DNA of 36,416 nt from JBAXAM01 sp964565935 (GCA_964565935.1 CAZMGW010000011.1:1-36416), one strand, 5' to 3'. Counted from the first letter of the stretch, positions 6,930 through 16,096 are shown. The notes: generated by a model from the letters alone, not told the origin. Numbers and translations are program-made.

Positions 6930-8918
6930 TCATTGAATAATATAACCTTTTAAGGTTCTCATTGTCTCAACAAAACCAGTTGTTGTTGCAACATCTGAAT
7001 CCCTTGAATTTGCTAGCGCCGTAGCAAAAACCTGCGCCTGTTCAGCGGTTAGGCTATCTACAAATTGGCTTCTTATTTTCTTGCCGTATCCTTTGGCAAA
7101 ACCTTTTGCAAGAAGATCAATTTGATCTTGGTCATCTGAGTCTAATATAATATTAGCTATCGTTGGATCTTTAGATAGTGCCTTGTATAAGTTTGTCGCA
7201 TTTCTATAGGTGCTTAGTGTACCGTGGGCACCACCGGAAACTGATAAACCATCAGCAACTGATACGCCATCATCAAGTGATTCATGGTCAGTAACTGCTG
7301 GGCTAGATGAGCCAGAACCACCTTCAGTTGGTTTATCACCTACAAAACCTTCTGTTAGGTTAGGTGTGCCAGAACTACCTTCAACTGATTGGACATCAGG
7401 TGTAGACAGCCCAGTTGATTGTAGTTCTGCATTAGCATCTACAGCGTCGACATCAACAAAACCTGGTTGTGCTTGTGCATCAGTTATTGGAATACTAGCA
7501 TCACTTAATATGGGTTGTGCTGGTGAAGCAAATAAGTGCACCGCACTGTCCATATTGGTGCTAGTTATTTCATTGCGTACGATACTGTTCTCAGCCACTC
7601 TGATTCGCTCATTATTTGTAGGTTGATTTAGTATGGTATTGCCGCTTGAGGTAATACCTCCCTCTCTAGCCATTCTTATGGTGCCTTTTAAGGTAGAATC
7701 ACCAGTTATCTCAGCAATAGATAAGTCGTCAGTGACAGCGAGTATTGCAGGACTTTGTGAAGTTTGCATTGCCGCGGCAATAGTATTAGCTTCAGCATCG
7801 CTAATCACGAAAGCTGGATCGATAACGGTTACATTTTCGTTTTGTGCATAGACGTTAGCGACTTCGGTTGCACTAGTTGTTGTTTTCACCACTATTGGGT
7901 CATAGGTGGTTTGAGTGGTGTTATCACCAGACACGATATCTATATCTCGACGTACTGGGTCAACCATGTGGCGCGAGACGCCTTGTAATACCTCGTGTTT
8001 CTGTGGCAACCAACCAACTCTAACGTTGGCGCTTAAATAGGCAATCGTACCTCTAGGTTTATCATTTTGAACGCCTGCTTCTAAACCAACCTTATCAAAT
8101 ACACCTAGAATTCTTCTGCCGCTGGCTAAAGACCAGTCATAGGTTACTCGGGCTCTTGGTCCGCAAACAGTGCTTACATTGTTTGCACCAAAATAGTATC
8201 CGCCAACATAACCAACTAAACCATCTCTAAGCTCATAACCAACTTCAGCATCGACACCAGGCATCGCTTTTTCGTTTAACAAATTTTTGGTCACATTTAT
8301 GCTGCGGTAAGCGCCGTCGTTGCTTTCTGTTAACCCGACGCTGGTACTAACCGTCCTTGTGGTGTCACCAATGGGTTGGTAAAGGTTTCCACCGAGAAAG
8401 AATTTATTGAGCCAATATTCACCGCCTAGGGTTAGCTGATTAAAATAATTACTGGCTTCGGTTTTTCTACGATCGAAAGCTCCATACACACCAAAAGATT
8501 TTTGGTTATCGGCAGATAAATGGCGGTAACCAACGTGTACGTTTCCTTCAAAAGGGGTGCCGCTACGGTCGTTGACTCTTAGATCTGTAAAGAGTAAGTG
8601 AGAAAGATCTTGTTGCCAGATAGGGACGAATATATCAGCGGTTGCTGCATTATTGTTTTTGTCCATATGAAAAAAGCGGGTACCACCAAATTGTAAATAT
8701 GGTTGGTAGCTGTTGTGTCCCGCTTTTATGGTTTTAGATAGTGCATGCATAGGCACGTCCTTGGGTCGCTGTATTCCGCATCGTGTTTTGCCGGCTATAC
8801 TTGAAGCACCAGAGTTGTTTTTTGAATCTATAACATTTGATTTAGCAAAACTTACTCCATTACTAGCAATAAAAAGCGCAGATAGAATAAGTGCTAATTT
8901 TCTTCCTTTTGTCTTCAT
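6930..8918 (-). CDS. Inverse autotransporter-like surface protein, second paralogue
   Basis: This 662-residue paralogue of the protein at 3741-6479 shares its signal peptide (MKTKGRKLALILSALF, cleavage near VSFA-K), the beta-barrel-like domain (to about residue 315) and the DPVRRDIDIV motif. It also shares the following segment of about 115 residues ending near EGGIT...ILxQ...RI...NSI. The rest differs completely. An acidic Ser/Gly/Thr-rich linker replaces the coiled coil, and a C-terminal stretch of about 100 residues (from LSTYRNATNLYKAL) is probably helical. The ATG is preceded by AAGGAAGG. Duplication with swapping of the passenger domain is the simplest reading. It is likely a surface-exposed host-contact protein; the partner is unknown. 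Confidence 0.75.
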   Translation of the reverse strand: MKTKGRKLALILSALFIASNGVSFAKSNVIDSKNNSGASSIAGKTRCGIQRPKDVPMHALSKTIKAGHNSYQPYLQFGGTRFFHMDKNNNAATADIFVPIWQQDLSHLLFTDLRVNDRSGTPFEGNVHVGYRHLSADNQKSFGVYGAFDRRKTEASNYFNQLTLGGEYWLNKFFLGGNLYQPIGDTTRTVSTSVGLTESNDGAYRSINVTKNLLNEKAMPGVDAEVGYELRDGLVGYVGGYYFGANNVSTVCGPRARVTYDWSLASGRRILGVFDKVGLEAGVQNDKPRGTIAYLSANVRVGWLPQKHEVLQGVSRHMVDPVRRDIDIVSGDNTTQTTYDPIVVKTTTSATEVANVYAQNENVTVIDPAFVISDAEANTIAAAMQTSQSPAILAVTDDLSIAEITGDSTLKGTIRMAREGGITSSGNTILNQPTNNERIRVAENSIVRNEITSTNMDSAVHLFASPAQPILSDASIPITDAQAQPGFVDVDAVDANAELQSTGLSTPDVQSVEGSSGTPNLTEGFVGDKPTEGGSGSSSPAVTDHESLDDGVSVADGLSVSGGAHGTLSTYRNATNLYKALSKDPTIANIILDSDDQDQIDLLAKGFAKGYGKKIRSQFVDSLTAEQAQVFATALANSRDSDVATTTGFVETMRTLKGYIIQ

Positions 8919-9011
8919 ATAAACCTTCCTTGGTTTTTAAGTTAAAGTTTGAGTGGATCAATTTTGAAGTAAATAGTTTTGAGTTGTGGTCAACTCGTTT
9001 TTCTATTTGTA

Positions 9012-9260
9012 TCAAAAAATGCAGACAACCTTATTTTCTGAATCTGCGGTTGCTTTAGCAAAACTTATTACATTGCCAGCAATGACATTTAAAAATGCAG
9101 ATACGATAAAAGTTAATTTTCCATTTGTTTGTTTCATTAAATCCTCCATGTTGTTATTTGAATATGTGGGTGTAGAGATAAGAGCCGTGACGTGTTTATT
9201 GTTTAAAGCAAAAAGATGGGGTGAGAGAAACTCCGTTTTCATTCTGTTTACTTTTTCCAT
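9012..9260 (-). pseudogene. Truncated third copy of the surface-protein 5' end (signal peptide stump)
   Basis: From the ATG at 9137 the frame encodes 41 residues: a Lys-rich start, a hydrophobic core (LTFIVSAFLNVIAG) and VISFAKATADSENK, which matches the signal peptide and first mature residues of both neighbours. It then stops, with no barrel following. The ATG has a strong GGAGG ribosome-binding site. The frame stays open up to an ATG at 9260, which also has a GGAG site and would give 82 residues. It could be a remnant left by deletion of a third gene, or a live secreted peptide. Confidence 0.6.
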
Positions 9261-9686
9261 AAAACAATCTCCGTTTTTTACAGCTTGAACAACTTAATTG
9301 TGAGACTAGTGAGTTTAAGTTTGGTTCAATCAGTGATGCCACTTTATCACTTGCAAATAAAAACACAACATTTTTTTAAGCTTTTTTTAAGATTTCTAAA
9401 AAATGCAATCTACTTTTTTGCGTAACATGTTGAATTTAATGGATATTGCTCTAAATAAGTGAACCCATTAGTTAGACCGCGATATTAAAATAATTTTAGG
9501 AGTTTTTTGTCAAAAGACCGTGAAAATCTTTATTATTGTGCTATGATCGCTGAGTTAAAATTTTGTGATAATGCGACCAAAAGAAGTTTTGATTAAACCA
9601 AATATCAGTCTGTTGTTCGATTGAAGTAATTATAATGCCCAGCAATCTAGACCATGCGAATTAACAGTTTTTGGGAACCTGATTAA
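9261..9686. other. AT-rich spacer between the adhesin locus and the IS3 remnant
   Basis: These 426 bases contain no recognisable gene. The segment is very AT-rich, with long T and A runs near 9370-9410. It probably holds the promoter for the minus-strand surface-protein genes and the left edge of the IS3 remnant. I could not identify either with confidence, and no terminal inverted repeat was found. Confidence 0.4.
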
Positions 9687-10331
9687 ATGGCTCAAAATCG
9701 TAAATGGTCAGCGGCAGCTAAGTTTAAAATTGCATTACAAGCTTTAAATGGAAATACCCCGCTTACTGAAATATTCGAGCATTACAAAGTAAGCCAGGGT
9801 CAAGTGCATGCATGGAAGAAGCAGTTACTTGAACAAGGTTCGCAGCTGTTTAAAAAACAGGAAAAACCTGTGGCGCTGAAGTCTGCCAAAAACAAAGGTA
9901 GACAGATCAAGCGACAGCTACAAGAACAAATAGATGATATTACAAAAGAACGTGACTTTTTAAAGCGGCAATTGCTGCGTAATAAACAGATAGATCTACG
10001 TCAGTTAGTTGATTTTGATAACACAAAAGTGAGTTTGCGTAGGCAATGTGAGTTGCTTGATTTGAATCGAAGCACTATATACTACGATAAAAAACCCCCA
10101 ATATTGGATTCAAATGATCTTCTTAATGAAATTCGTAGTCTATGGGAAAAGAACCCATCTTATGGATACCGTAGAATTACTAAGGAACTCAGGGATAAGG
10201 GGGTGGTAGCTAATCACAAACGTGTGCAACGCCTAATGGTTTTGGGTGGGATGCAAGCTATTTACTCAGGACCTAATGCAAACAAACAAGGCCAGCTGCG
10301 CAAGCTTCACAAGTATTTATTGCAAGAATAA
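9687..10331 (+). pseudogene. IS3-family transposase, fused OrfA-OrfB, truncated before the catalytic core
   Basis: The 214-residue frame starts with an OrfA-like helix-turn-helix (WSAAAKFKIALQALNG, YKVSQGQVHAWKKQLL). A leucine-rich coiled coil (about 70-105) and the N-terminal region of OrfB follow (LRRQCELLDLNRSTIYY, NPSYGYRRITKELR, NHKRVQRLM). It ends with a stop at LHKYLLQE, just where the DDE integrase domain should begin, so it cannot be an active transposase. OrfA and OrfB are in one frame, whereas most IS3 elements need a programmed frameshift. No terminal repeats or target duplication were found. It is oriented opposite to the adhesin genes and marks past insertion activity beside them. 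Confidence 0.8.
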
Positions 10332-10487
10332 ATTTTGATTTTTGCGCCAATCTTTTTAAAAGTCATTCACAATCAATGTGTTGCGGATTTAATATAAACC
10401 AAAGCCTTATGGTCTGCGATGATAATTATTTTTTTAATTTCATTTTAATATTATCATATGCAACACTATTTTTTGGAGATAAACATT

Positions 10488-10919
10488 ATGCAAGAATTGA
10501 TAACGTGTGATTTTAAACAGGATATGTTTTTCGAGGCTGATGTTGATGGTCATAAAATTGGCATGGATGCTAGCGATGAATTTGGTGGAAAAAACAAAGG
10601 GCCTCGTCCAAAACCTTTGATACTAGCAGCATTAAGCGGTTGTTCGGGGATGGATGTGGTATCGCTGCTAAATAAAATGCACGTTTCTTTTTCTGGGCTC
10701 AGAATATATGTAGAAGGCAATTTAACCGATACTGCGCCAAAACACTACGACCATATTAATGTTATCTATGAAATAAGCGGCAAGGATTTGCCTAAAGAAG
10801 AGGTGGAAAAAGCGGTTCGCTTATCCCAAGAAAAATACTGTGGCGTTATTGCAAGCCTAAAACAATCAGCAGAAGTTATCTATGAAATAAAATATGTTGA
10901 AGTGGAGCAGGGGGGGTAA
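10488..10919 (+). CDS. OsmC/Ohr family protein (YhfA-like)
   Basis: OsmC-fold proteins are usually thiol peroxidases that remove organic hydroperoxides through two cysteines. From the ATG at 10488 there are 143 residues, with Cys52 in LSGCSGMDV and Cys118 in EKYCGVIASL, the arrangement seen in the YhfA-like branch. The frame is open to 10458, but TTGGAG sits at the right distance before 10488, so I chose that start. Its stop codon directly abuts the stop codon of the convergent kdsA gene, with no bases between. Substrate specificity cannot be told from sequence. Confidence 0.87.
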   Translation: MQELITCDFKQDMFFEADVDGHKIGMDASDEFGGKNKGPRPKPLILAALSGCSGMDVVSLLNKMHVSFSGLRIYVEGNLTDTAPKHYDHINVIYEISGKDLPKEEVEKAVRLSQEKYCGVIASLKQSAEVIYEIKYVEVEQGG

Positions 10920-11735
10920 TTAGTTGATATTTTTAACTACCCGGTCAATTTTTTGCAACATTATAAGCAACGGCTCCATCTCATCTAGAGGAATCATGTT
11001 TGGGCCATCACATAGCGCCTTACTGGGCTCTGGATGCGTCTCAATAAACAAACCGGCAATACCTACGGCAATTGCCGCGCGTGCAAGCACCGGTATAAAT
11101 TCGGGTTGGCCGCCAGACGAACAACCTGTGGCACCAGGCATTTGCACAGAATGCCCTGCATCAAAAACCACTGGGCAGCCAGTATCACGCAAAATTGCCA
11201 GCGACCGCATATCAACAACTAAATTGCTATACCCAAAGGAACTACCCCGTTCACAAACCATAATTTTATCATTACCACTAGCGCGAGCTTTTTCCACAAC
11301 ATGTTTCATATCCCATGGCGCTAGAAACTGACCCTTTTTCATATTTACCGGTTTGCCAAGTTCCATAACTGTTTTAATAAAACCGGTTTGACGACACAAA
11401 AAAGCTGGGGTTTGTAACACGTCGGCAATAGCGGCAACCTCGGCAAATGGTGTATATTCATGGACATCAGTCAAAATTGGTACGCCTACTTCCTCTTTAA
11501 CTTTGCGCAATATTCTCATCGCTTCATTAAACCCTAGCCCACGATAACTGTGCACAGAAAGACGATTGGCTTTTTCAAATGAGGTTTTATAGATAAAATT
11601 GATTTTGAGTTTGCTGGTGATTTCTTTTAATTTAATCGCAGACTCAAGGGCAATTTCTTCGCTTTCGATTACGCACGGACCAGCGATTAAAAAAAATGGT
11701 TTATCATTGCCCACTTCAAAATTACAAAGCTTCAT
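10920..11735 (-). CDS. kdsA: 3-deoxy-8-phosphooctulonate synthase (KDO-8-P synthase)
   Basis: KdsA condenses phosphoenolpyruvate with arabinose 5-phosphate to KDO 8-phosphate for the LPS inner core. It shows AGPCVIES near the N-terminus, IYKTSFEKANR, DVHEYTPF, LCRQTGF, KKGQFLAPWDM, CERGSSFGY, VFDAGHSVQMPG and a C-terminal ETHPEPSKALCDGPNMI. Its 271 residues are close to the usual length and it looks intact. It lies 12 bp after pyrG on the same strand, so the two share an operon. The organism therefore makes KDO-containing LPS. Confidence 0.97.
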   Translation of the reverse strand: MKLCNFEVGNDKPFFLIAGPCVIESEEIALESAIKLKEITSKLKINFIYKTSFEKANRLSVHSYRGLGFNEAMRILRKVKEEVGVPILTDVHEYTPFAEVAAIADVLQTPAFLCRQTGFIKTVMELGKPVNMKKGQFLAPWDMKHVVEKARASGNDKIMVCERGSSFGYSNLVVDMRSLAILRDTGCPVVFDAGHSVQMPGATGCSSGGQPEFIPVLARAAIAVGIAGLFIETHPEPSKALCDGPNMIPLDEMEPLLIMLQKIDRVVKNIN

Positions 11736-11747
11736 AAGTTCGTCTCA

Positions 11748-13373
11748 TTAATTATTTGATTTTACGACAGCTGCCTGAATAAAACTAATAAAAACTGGAT
11801 GCCCTTGCCGCGGATTGGATGTAAATTCCGGATGGAATTGGCAACAGAAAAACCAAGGATGTTTAGGTAATTCTACTGTTTCTATCAAATTGCCATCGGC
11901 CGAACGGCCCGAAACACATAAGCCCGCTTTTTCTAGAGCTGGGATTAAGTTACCATTAATTTCGTAACGATGGCGATAACGTTCAACGATAACGTCCGCA
12001 TCATAAATTTTATGGGTAAGTGTTCCAGAAACAACATGACACGGATAATCACCAAGGCGCATTGTGCCGCCAAAATCAACTCCTAAGTCGCGTTTTTCAA
12101 TTTCACCAATATTACCTAACCACTCAGTAACTAATGCAACTGTTGGATATTTTGTGTTTTGATCGAACTCAGTGCTGTTAGCGCCACGCATATTGCCGAT
12201 ATGACGAGCAAATTCGATTACCGCAATTTGCATCCCTAAACAAATGCCAAAATATGGAATGTTATTTTCGCGCGCATATTGTGCTGCAATAATCATACCT
12301 TCAGTGCCGCGCTTACCAAAGCCCCCAGGGACTAAAATACCATCCGCTTTTACTAAAGCTTTTGCGCCTTGCTTTTCCAAGTCTTCAGCATCAATATATT
12401 TAATATTAACCTTGGTGCTTGTGTGCAAGCCAGCGTGTTTTAATGCTTCATTTACTGATTTATAAGCATCAACCAAATCTACATATTTACCAACCATCGC
12501 AATAGTAACTTCGTTGGTGGTTTTATTAGCGGCCGCAATAATTTTTTTCCAGCTAGACAAATTAGCTGCTCCATGAGTCAAGCCCAATTTTTCCGCAACA
12601 AATTCTCCGATACCCTGCTCATGCATTAGTAATGGGATTTTGTAGACATTATCTATATCAGGCAGAGAAATTACCGCGCGTTTTTCTACGTTAGTAAACA
12701 ATGCAATCTTTTCACGCTCATGATCATTGATTGGTTCTTCTGAACGACAAATCAACATGTCTGGTTGAATACCTATTGAGCGCATTTCTTTAACCGAATG
12801 TTGTGTCGGTTTAGTTTTAATTTCACCTGCAGTGGCAATAAAAGGAACAAGAGTTAAATGAATATATAAAGTGTTGTGTGAACCAAGCTCAATTCGCATT
12901 TGACGAATGGCTTCTAAGAAAGGTAGGGACTCAATATCACCAACGGTTCCACCAACCTCTACCAGCGCAATATCGCTATTAGCTGCGCCATCTTTAATGC
13001 GCATTTTAATTTCATCGGTAATATGAGGGATAACTTGAACTGTAGCCCCCAGGTAATCCCCATGACGCTCTTTGCGAATCACCTCTGAGTAGACTCGACC
13101 AGAGGTTAAATTGTTATGCCGTGTCATTTTGGTGCTGACGAAACGCTCATAATGGCCAAGATCTAAATCGGTTTCGGCGCCGTCTTCGGTAACAAAAACC
13201 TCGCCGTGTTGAAACGGACTCATTGTTCCGGGGTCAACATTAATATATGGATCAAGCTTGATTAGTGTGACTTTATAGCCATATCCTTCTAACAATGCTC
13301 CCAAAGAAGCAGAAGTTATACCTTTGCCCAAAGAGGAAACCACACCACCAGTGATAAAAATATAGCGCGTCAT
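11748..13373 (-). CDS. pyrG: CTP synthase
   Basis: CTP synthase aminates UTP to CTP using ATP and glutamine. The 541-residue protein has the synthetase domain with TGGVVSSLGKGI at the N-terminus, DPYINVDPGTMSPFQHGEVFVTEDGAE and HITDEIK. It also has a class I glutamine amidotransferase domain with the nucleophile in FGICLGMQ and a C-terminal His-Glu pair in FHPEFTS. Full length. AGGAT lies shortly before the ATG. kdsA follows after 12 bp, the standard gammaproteobacterial pair. Confidence 0.98.
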   Translation of the reverse strand: MTRYIFITGGVVSSLGKGITSASLGALLEGYGYKVTLIKLDPYINVDPGTMSPFQHGEVFVTEDGAETDLDLGHYERFVSTKMTRHNNLTSGRVYSEVIRKERHGDYLGATVQVIPHITDEIKMRIKDGAANSDIALVEVGGTVGDIESLPFLEAIRQMRIELGSHNTLYIHLTLVPFIATAGEIKTKPTQHSVKEMRSIGIQPDMLICRSEEPINDHEREKIALFTNVEKRAVISLPDIDNVYKIPLLMHEQGIGEFVAEKLGLTHGAANLSSWKKIIAAANKTTNEVTIAMVGKYVDLVDAYKSVNEALKHAGLHTSTKVNIKYIDAEDLEKQGAKALVKADGILVPGGFGKRGTEGMIIAAQYARENNIPYFGICLGMQIAVIEFARHIGNMRGANSTEFDQNTKYPTVALVTEWLGNIGEIEKRDLGVDFGGTMRLGDYPCHVVSGTLTHKIYDADVIVERYRHRYEINGNLIPALEKAGLCVSGRSADGNLIETVELPKHPWFFCCQFHPEFTSNPRQGHPVFISFIQAAVVKSNN

Positions 13374-13474
13374 TTTTTATCCTATTATTTATTTAACTTA
13401 TGCTGAACCATTTATGTGCGTTTTTAATTCAAAAATAAAGCTTGTAAGATTTCGTCGTATTGTAGCAGAAAAAT

Positions 13475-14488
13475 TCAAACATACCATTTTTGTAAAACCT
13501 CCTCTGGGGCCAATGGGGCTGCGGTTATGGTCTCTTCATGAGTTTGATTTTTCTTTATTAAAATATCTACCTTATCAGTATCGCGGCCTTTACTAAAATA
13601 TGCCGCCAAGCGTACGGCTAACTCAATATCATCAGCATCGGCTTTGCCATCAAGCAATATTAACGCTCCCGGATGACTAATGCTTTGCAATAGAACATAT
13701 TTTTCTTGAAGTTTGGCAATAAAACTATTTTCAACTTCATCGCGGCCAACAATAATTTTTAAATCCGGTTTGATTCTTAAATGTCTGCCAATTCGCAGCA
13801 ATAAAACATCGTCTAAACTGTAGTCTTTATTTGGGCGATGCTCCCATAAATCATGCAACCGTTTACAGAAGTTTTCATCGGTTAATACACAACCGCCGGC
13901 CGGCTGGGGAAATTCTTTAAACCCAAATTTATCTGCCAATTCAATTTGTGGCTTGCGACTACGACCATTGAAATCATAAAGAGATTCACGCCTAATCCAG
14001 CCTTCACGCTCAGGTAATGTAGGAGCAAGAAGCTTGGCGGAAAGAGGGCGGACAATTCGATCGTCGGTTATTTGGATCGCAAGGGGAAGGGTGTCTTTGC
14101 GTTGCGATTTTGGACGCTGCCCTAAAACCTCTCCTGTAATCAAAAAGTCAAAATCATGCTGATCTAACCATTCTTTAGCTTGAGTAATCATAAACAATTT
14201 ACAATCAAGGCAGGGGTTAAGATTGGCGCCGTAACCATGCTTAGGATTGAGTAATACAGGTTTAAATTTATCAACCACATCCACAATGTGCAGTTTTATT
14301 CCCAGTTGATCGCAAACCCATTTAGCATTGCGCGCATCTTTTTCTAACCGCTTAAAACAACAGCCATGATCGCCAGTAAAACCGGTAAAAAAATTGATGC
14401 CTTCGACATGGATGCCTTGCTCCATAATAACCTTGGTTGCGAGCAAAGAGTCAAGACCGCCGGAAATTAGAGAAAGAGCTTTATGCAT
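13475..14488 (-). CDS. PP-loop ATPase of the MnmA/ThiI-like thiouridylase type
   Basis: The N-terminus (from the ATG at 14488) has an ATP-pyrophosphatase PP-loop, LISGGLDSLLA, as in enzymes that thiolate tRNA uridines. A CLDCK pair (near residue 86), GEVLGQRPKSQRKDTL and GGCVLTDENF follow; the last is typical of this uncharacterised MnmA-related group. A C-terminal region of about 120 residues is less familiar. At 338 residues it lacks parts of canonical MnmA, so I do not assign mnmA. The ATG overlaps the stop codon of the upstream decarboxylase-isomerase gene by one base (TAATG), which also argues against the longer frame to 14530. Confidence 0.72.
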   Translation of the reverse strand: MHKALSLISGGLDSLLATKVIMEQGIHVEGINFFTGFTGDHGCCFKRLEKDARNAKWVCDQLGIKLHIVDVVDKFKPVLLNPKHGYGANLNPCLDCKLFMITQAKEWLDQHDFDFLITGEVLGQRPKSQRKDTLPLAIQITDDRIVRPLSAKLLAPTLPEREGWIRRESLYDFNGRSRKPQIELADKFGFKEFPQPAGGCVLTDENFCKRLHDLWEHRPNKDYSLDDVLLLRIGRHLRIKPDLKIIVGRDEVENSFIAKLQEKYVLLQSISHPGALILLDGKADADDIELAVRLAAYFSKGRDTDKVDILIKKNQTHEETITAAPLAPEEVLQKWYV

Positions 14489-16011
14489 TACAAATGTCCC
14501 AGTAATAAATTTAACGCTTGAGGTAACCAAATGCTGTATTTTTGTGGGTTTTGTTGTATGTCACTTAATAGCACTAGTACATCCACCCAATAATAATCTT
14601 GCACCTCATCCGAATTGACCTGAAATTCATCAAAATCACTAAAACCAATTAACACATGGTCAAGTTCGTTTTCGATTAAGCCAACATTGGGAAGCTTTGC
14701 CGTATAATGAAATTGTCCAATTTCTTTTAGCTCAACCCCAAACCCCATTTCTTCGCGTAAACGCCGTTCTGCAGCGGTTGTTATGTTTTCTCCAGCGTGT
14801 GGATGGCCACAACAGGTGTTCGACCAAAGATTAGCACTGTGATATTTAGTTGAACTGCGTTGTTGCAACAATACCTCTATCTTGCTGTCACGTTCGCGTA
14901 AAATAAAAACCGAAAATGCTCGATGCAATTTGCCTTGAATGTGTGCGGCCAGCTTTTCGCTCGTTCCAGTTTCAACATCGTTTTCGTTAACCAATACAAT
15001 CTGTTCGACTTTGCTATCGGTAAATGGTAACACCACATCAAGCTCAGGAAAAGCCCGCAAAACTATCGACTCATGCTCGGCTAAAAATAACAATTGTAAA
15101 TTGGGCCCAGCATCCTGAGTAAAAAATATTGGTATGTTTTCTGAGCGCAATTCCCTGACCTTTGCCATTGCTAGAATCGTTTCAGGCAGGCTGTATATGA
15201 TTGGTGGTTGAGCCGAAATCATCAGCTCATGCATAGCAACTGCATTATCTTCAGCCGTCTGGCCGAGCAATACAAAATCTTTTTTTGCCAATGCCAATTT
15301 TATGATAGCCAAATCTTGCTCTGCTTGTTCGGGCCAAGATCCATATAATGGGGAAGTATCAACTGTGTGCTGCATCGCATCGGTTGATGAAATTGGTTTT
15401 TCTTGTGCAGAGATTACTAATGCTCCGATGCGTAATTCAGGCCAAATATGTTCCAAATGTGTGGCATAACTATCCATGCCATCAAAACTTTCGCCCCTTT
15501 GCCATTCGACAAAACCCTCATACACAGAACGACTAGCGCTGCCACTGCCTAAACGCGCCAAAATTGACAGGTCTTTTTTAGGTAACCGCCAATCATAAAG
15601 TTGATTTAAGGCTTGTACGAGTGAAGCAAAGCCACAGGCTGAAGACGCAAAACCGGCAGCAATCGGCACATTCGTTTCAATATTAATTAAATAATGCGCG
15701 CCGCGCGGACGAAATAAATCCAAAAACTTTCGCAGTCTTTTCGCAAACTTACTCATTAAGCTAATCGGATCACCATTAACAATGTAGCTATCAGCTGTGC
15801 CTTCTTGTTTTATTTGTGCAAAAGAGCCTTTATTGCCAAGAGAAATTGATAAACTAGAGGTAATAGGCAAATTTAATTCAAGATCGCGCTTACCCCAATA
15901 TTTGCAGAGCGCAACATTACTCGGCGCCCAAGCAGCGCCACCAGCACTATTAACGAAGCTGCCATGATTGGTATTGCGCAAAATGTGTTTTACGGCATCT
16001 ACTTTTTCCAT
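14488..16011 (-). CDS. Fusion: diphosphomevalonate decarboxylase + type 1 isopentenyl-diphosphate isomerase
   Basis: This single 507-residue protein has two enzymes in tandem. Residues about 20-330 form a GHMP-fold mevalonate-diphosphate decarboxylase, with SNVALCKYWGKRD, PIAAGFASSACGFA, GSGSASRSVYEGFVEW and TQDAGPN. It makes IPP from mevalonate diphosphate with ATP. Residues about 335-507 form a Nudix-type IPP isomerase with GKLHRAFSVFIL, LLQQRS, WSNTCCGHPHAGE (catalytic Cys401), RRLREEMGF and ENELDH (Glu447, Glu449). It makes DMAPP. Both active sites look complete and there is no internal stop, so this is a real fusion joining the last two steps. It sits between the phosphoesterase gene and the thiouridylase-like gene. 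Confidence 0.92.
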   Translation of the reverse strand: MEKVDAVKHILRNTNHGSFVNSAGGAAWAPSNVALCKYWGKRDLELNLPITSSLSISLGNKGSFAQIKQEGTADSYIVNGDPISLMSKFAKRLRKFLDLFRPRGAHYLINIETNVPIAAGFASSACGFASLVQALNQLYDWRLPKKDLSILARLGSGSASRSVYEGFVEWQRGESFDGMDSYATHLEHIWPELRIGALVISAQEKPISSTDAMQHTVDTSPLYGSWPEQAEQDLAIIKLALAKKDFVLLGQTAEDNAVAMHELMISAQPPIIYSLPETILAMAKVRELRSENIPIFFTQDAGPNLQLLFLAEHESIVLRAFPELDVVLPFTDSKVEQIVLVNENDVETGTSEKLAAHIQGKLHRAFSVFILRERDSKIEVLLQQRSSTKYHSANLWSNTCCGHPHAGENITTAAERRLREEMGFGVELKEIGQFHYTAKLPNVGLIENELDHVLIGFSDFDEFQVNSDEVQDYYWVDVLVLLSDIQQNPQKYSIWLPQALNLLLGHL

Positions 16012-16082
16012 AATTGTTTTTCTCTTTCATTTGGTAATGAAGCAGCGCAGCATGTGCATCCGAGACAATATCGTCGAGCGGT

Positions 16083-16096
16083 GCGCATAGATGCGC
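16083..16096. repeat. Small palindrome in spacer
   Basis: GCGCAT and ATGCGC flank an AG loop in the 112-bp spacer between the phosphoesterase and decarboxylase-isomerase genes. No U-run follows it on the minus strand, so it is not a standard terminator. Confidence 0.3.

Noticed and set aside
8986..9288. 100-codon open frame on the plus strand opposite the third signal-peptide stump
   Set aside because: The minus strand encodes the paralogue-like signal peptide with ribosome-binding sites; the plus frame has no support.
13475..14530. Calling the PP-loop gene mnmA
   Set aside because: It has the PP-loop and related motifs but departs from canonical MnmA in its middle and C-terminal parts, so only the broader family is supported.
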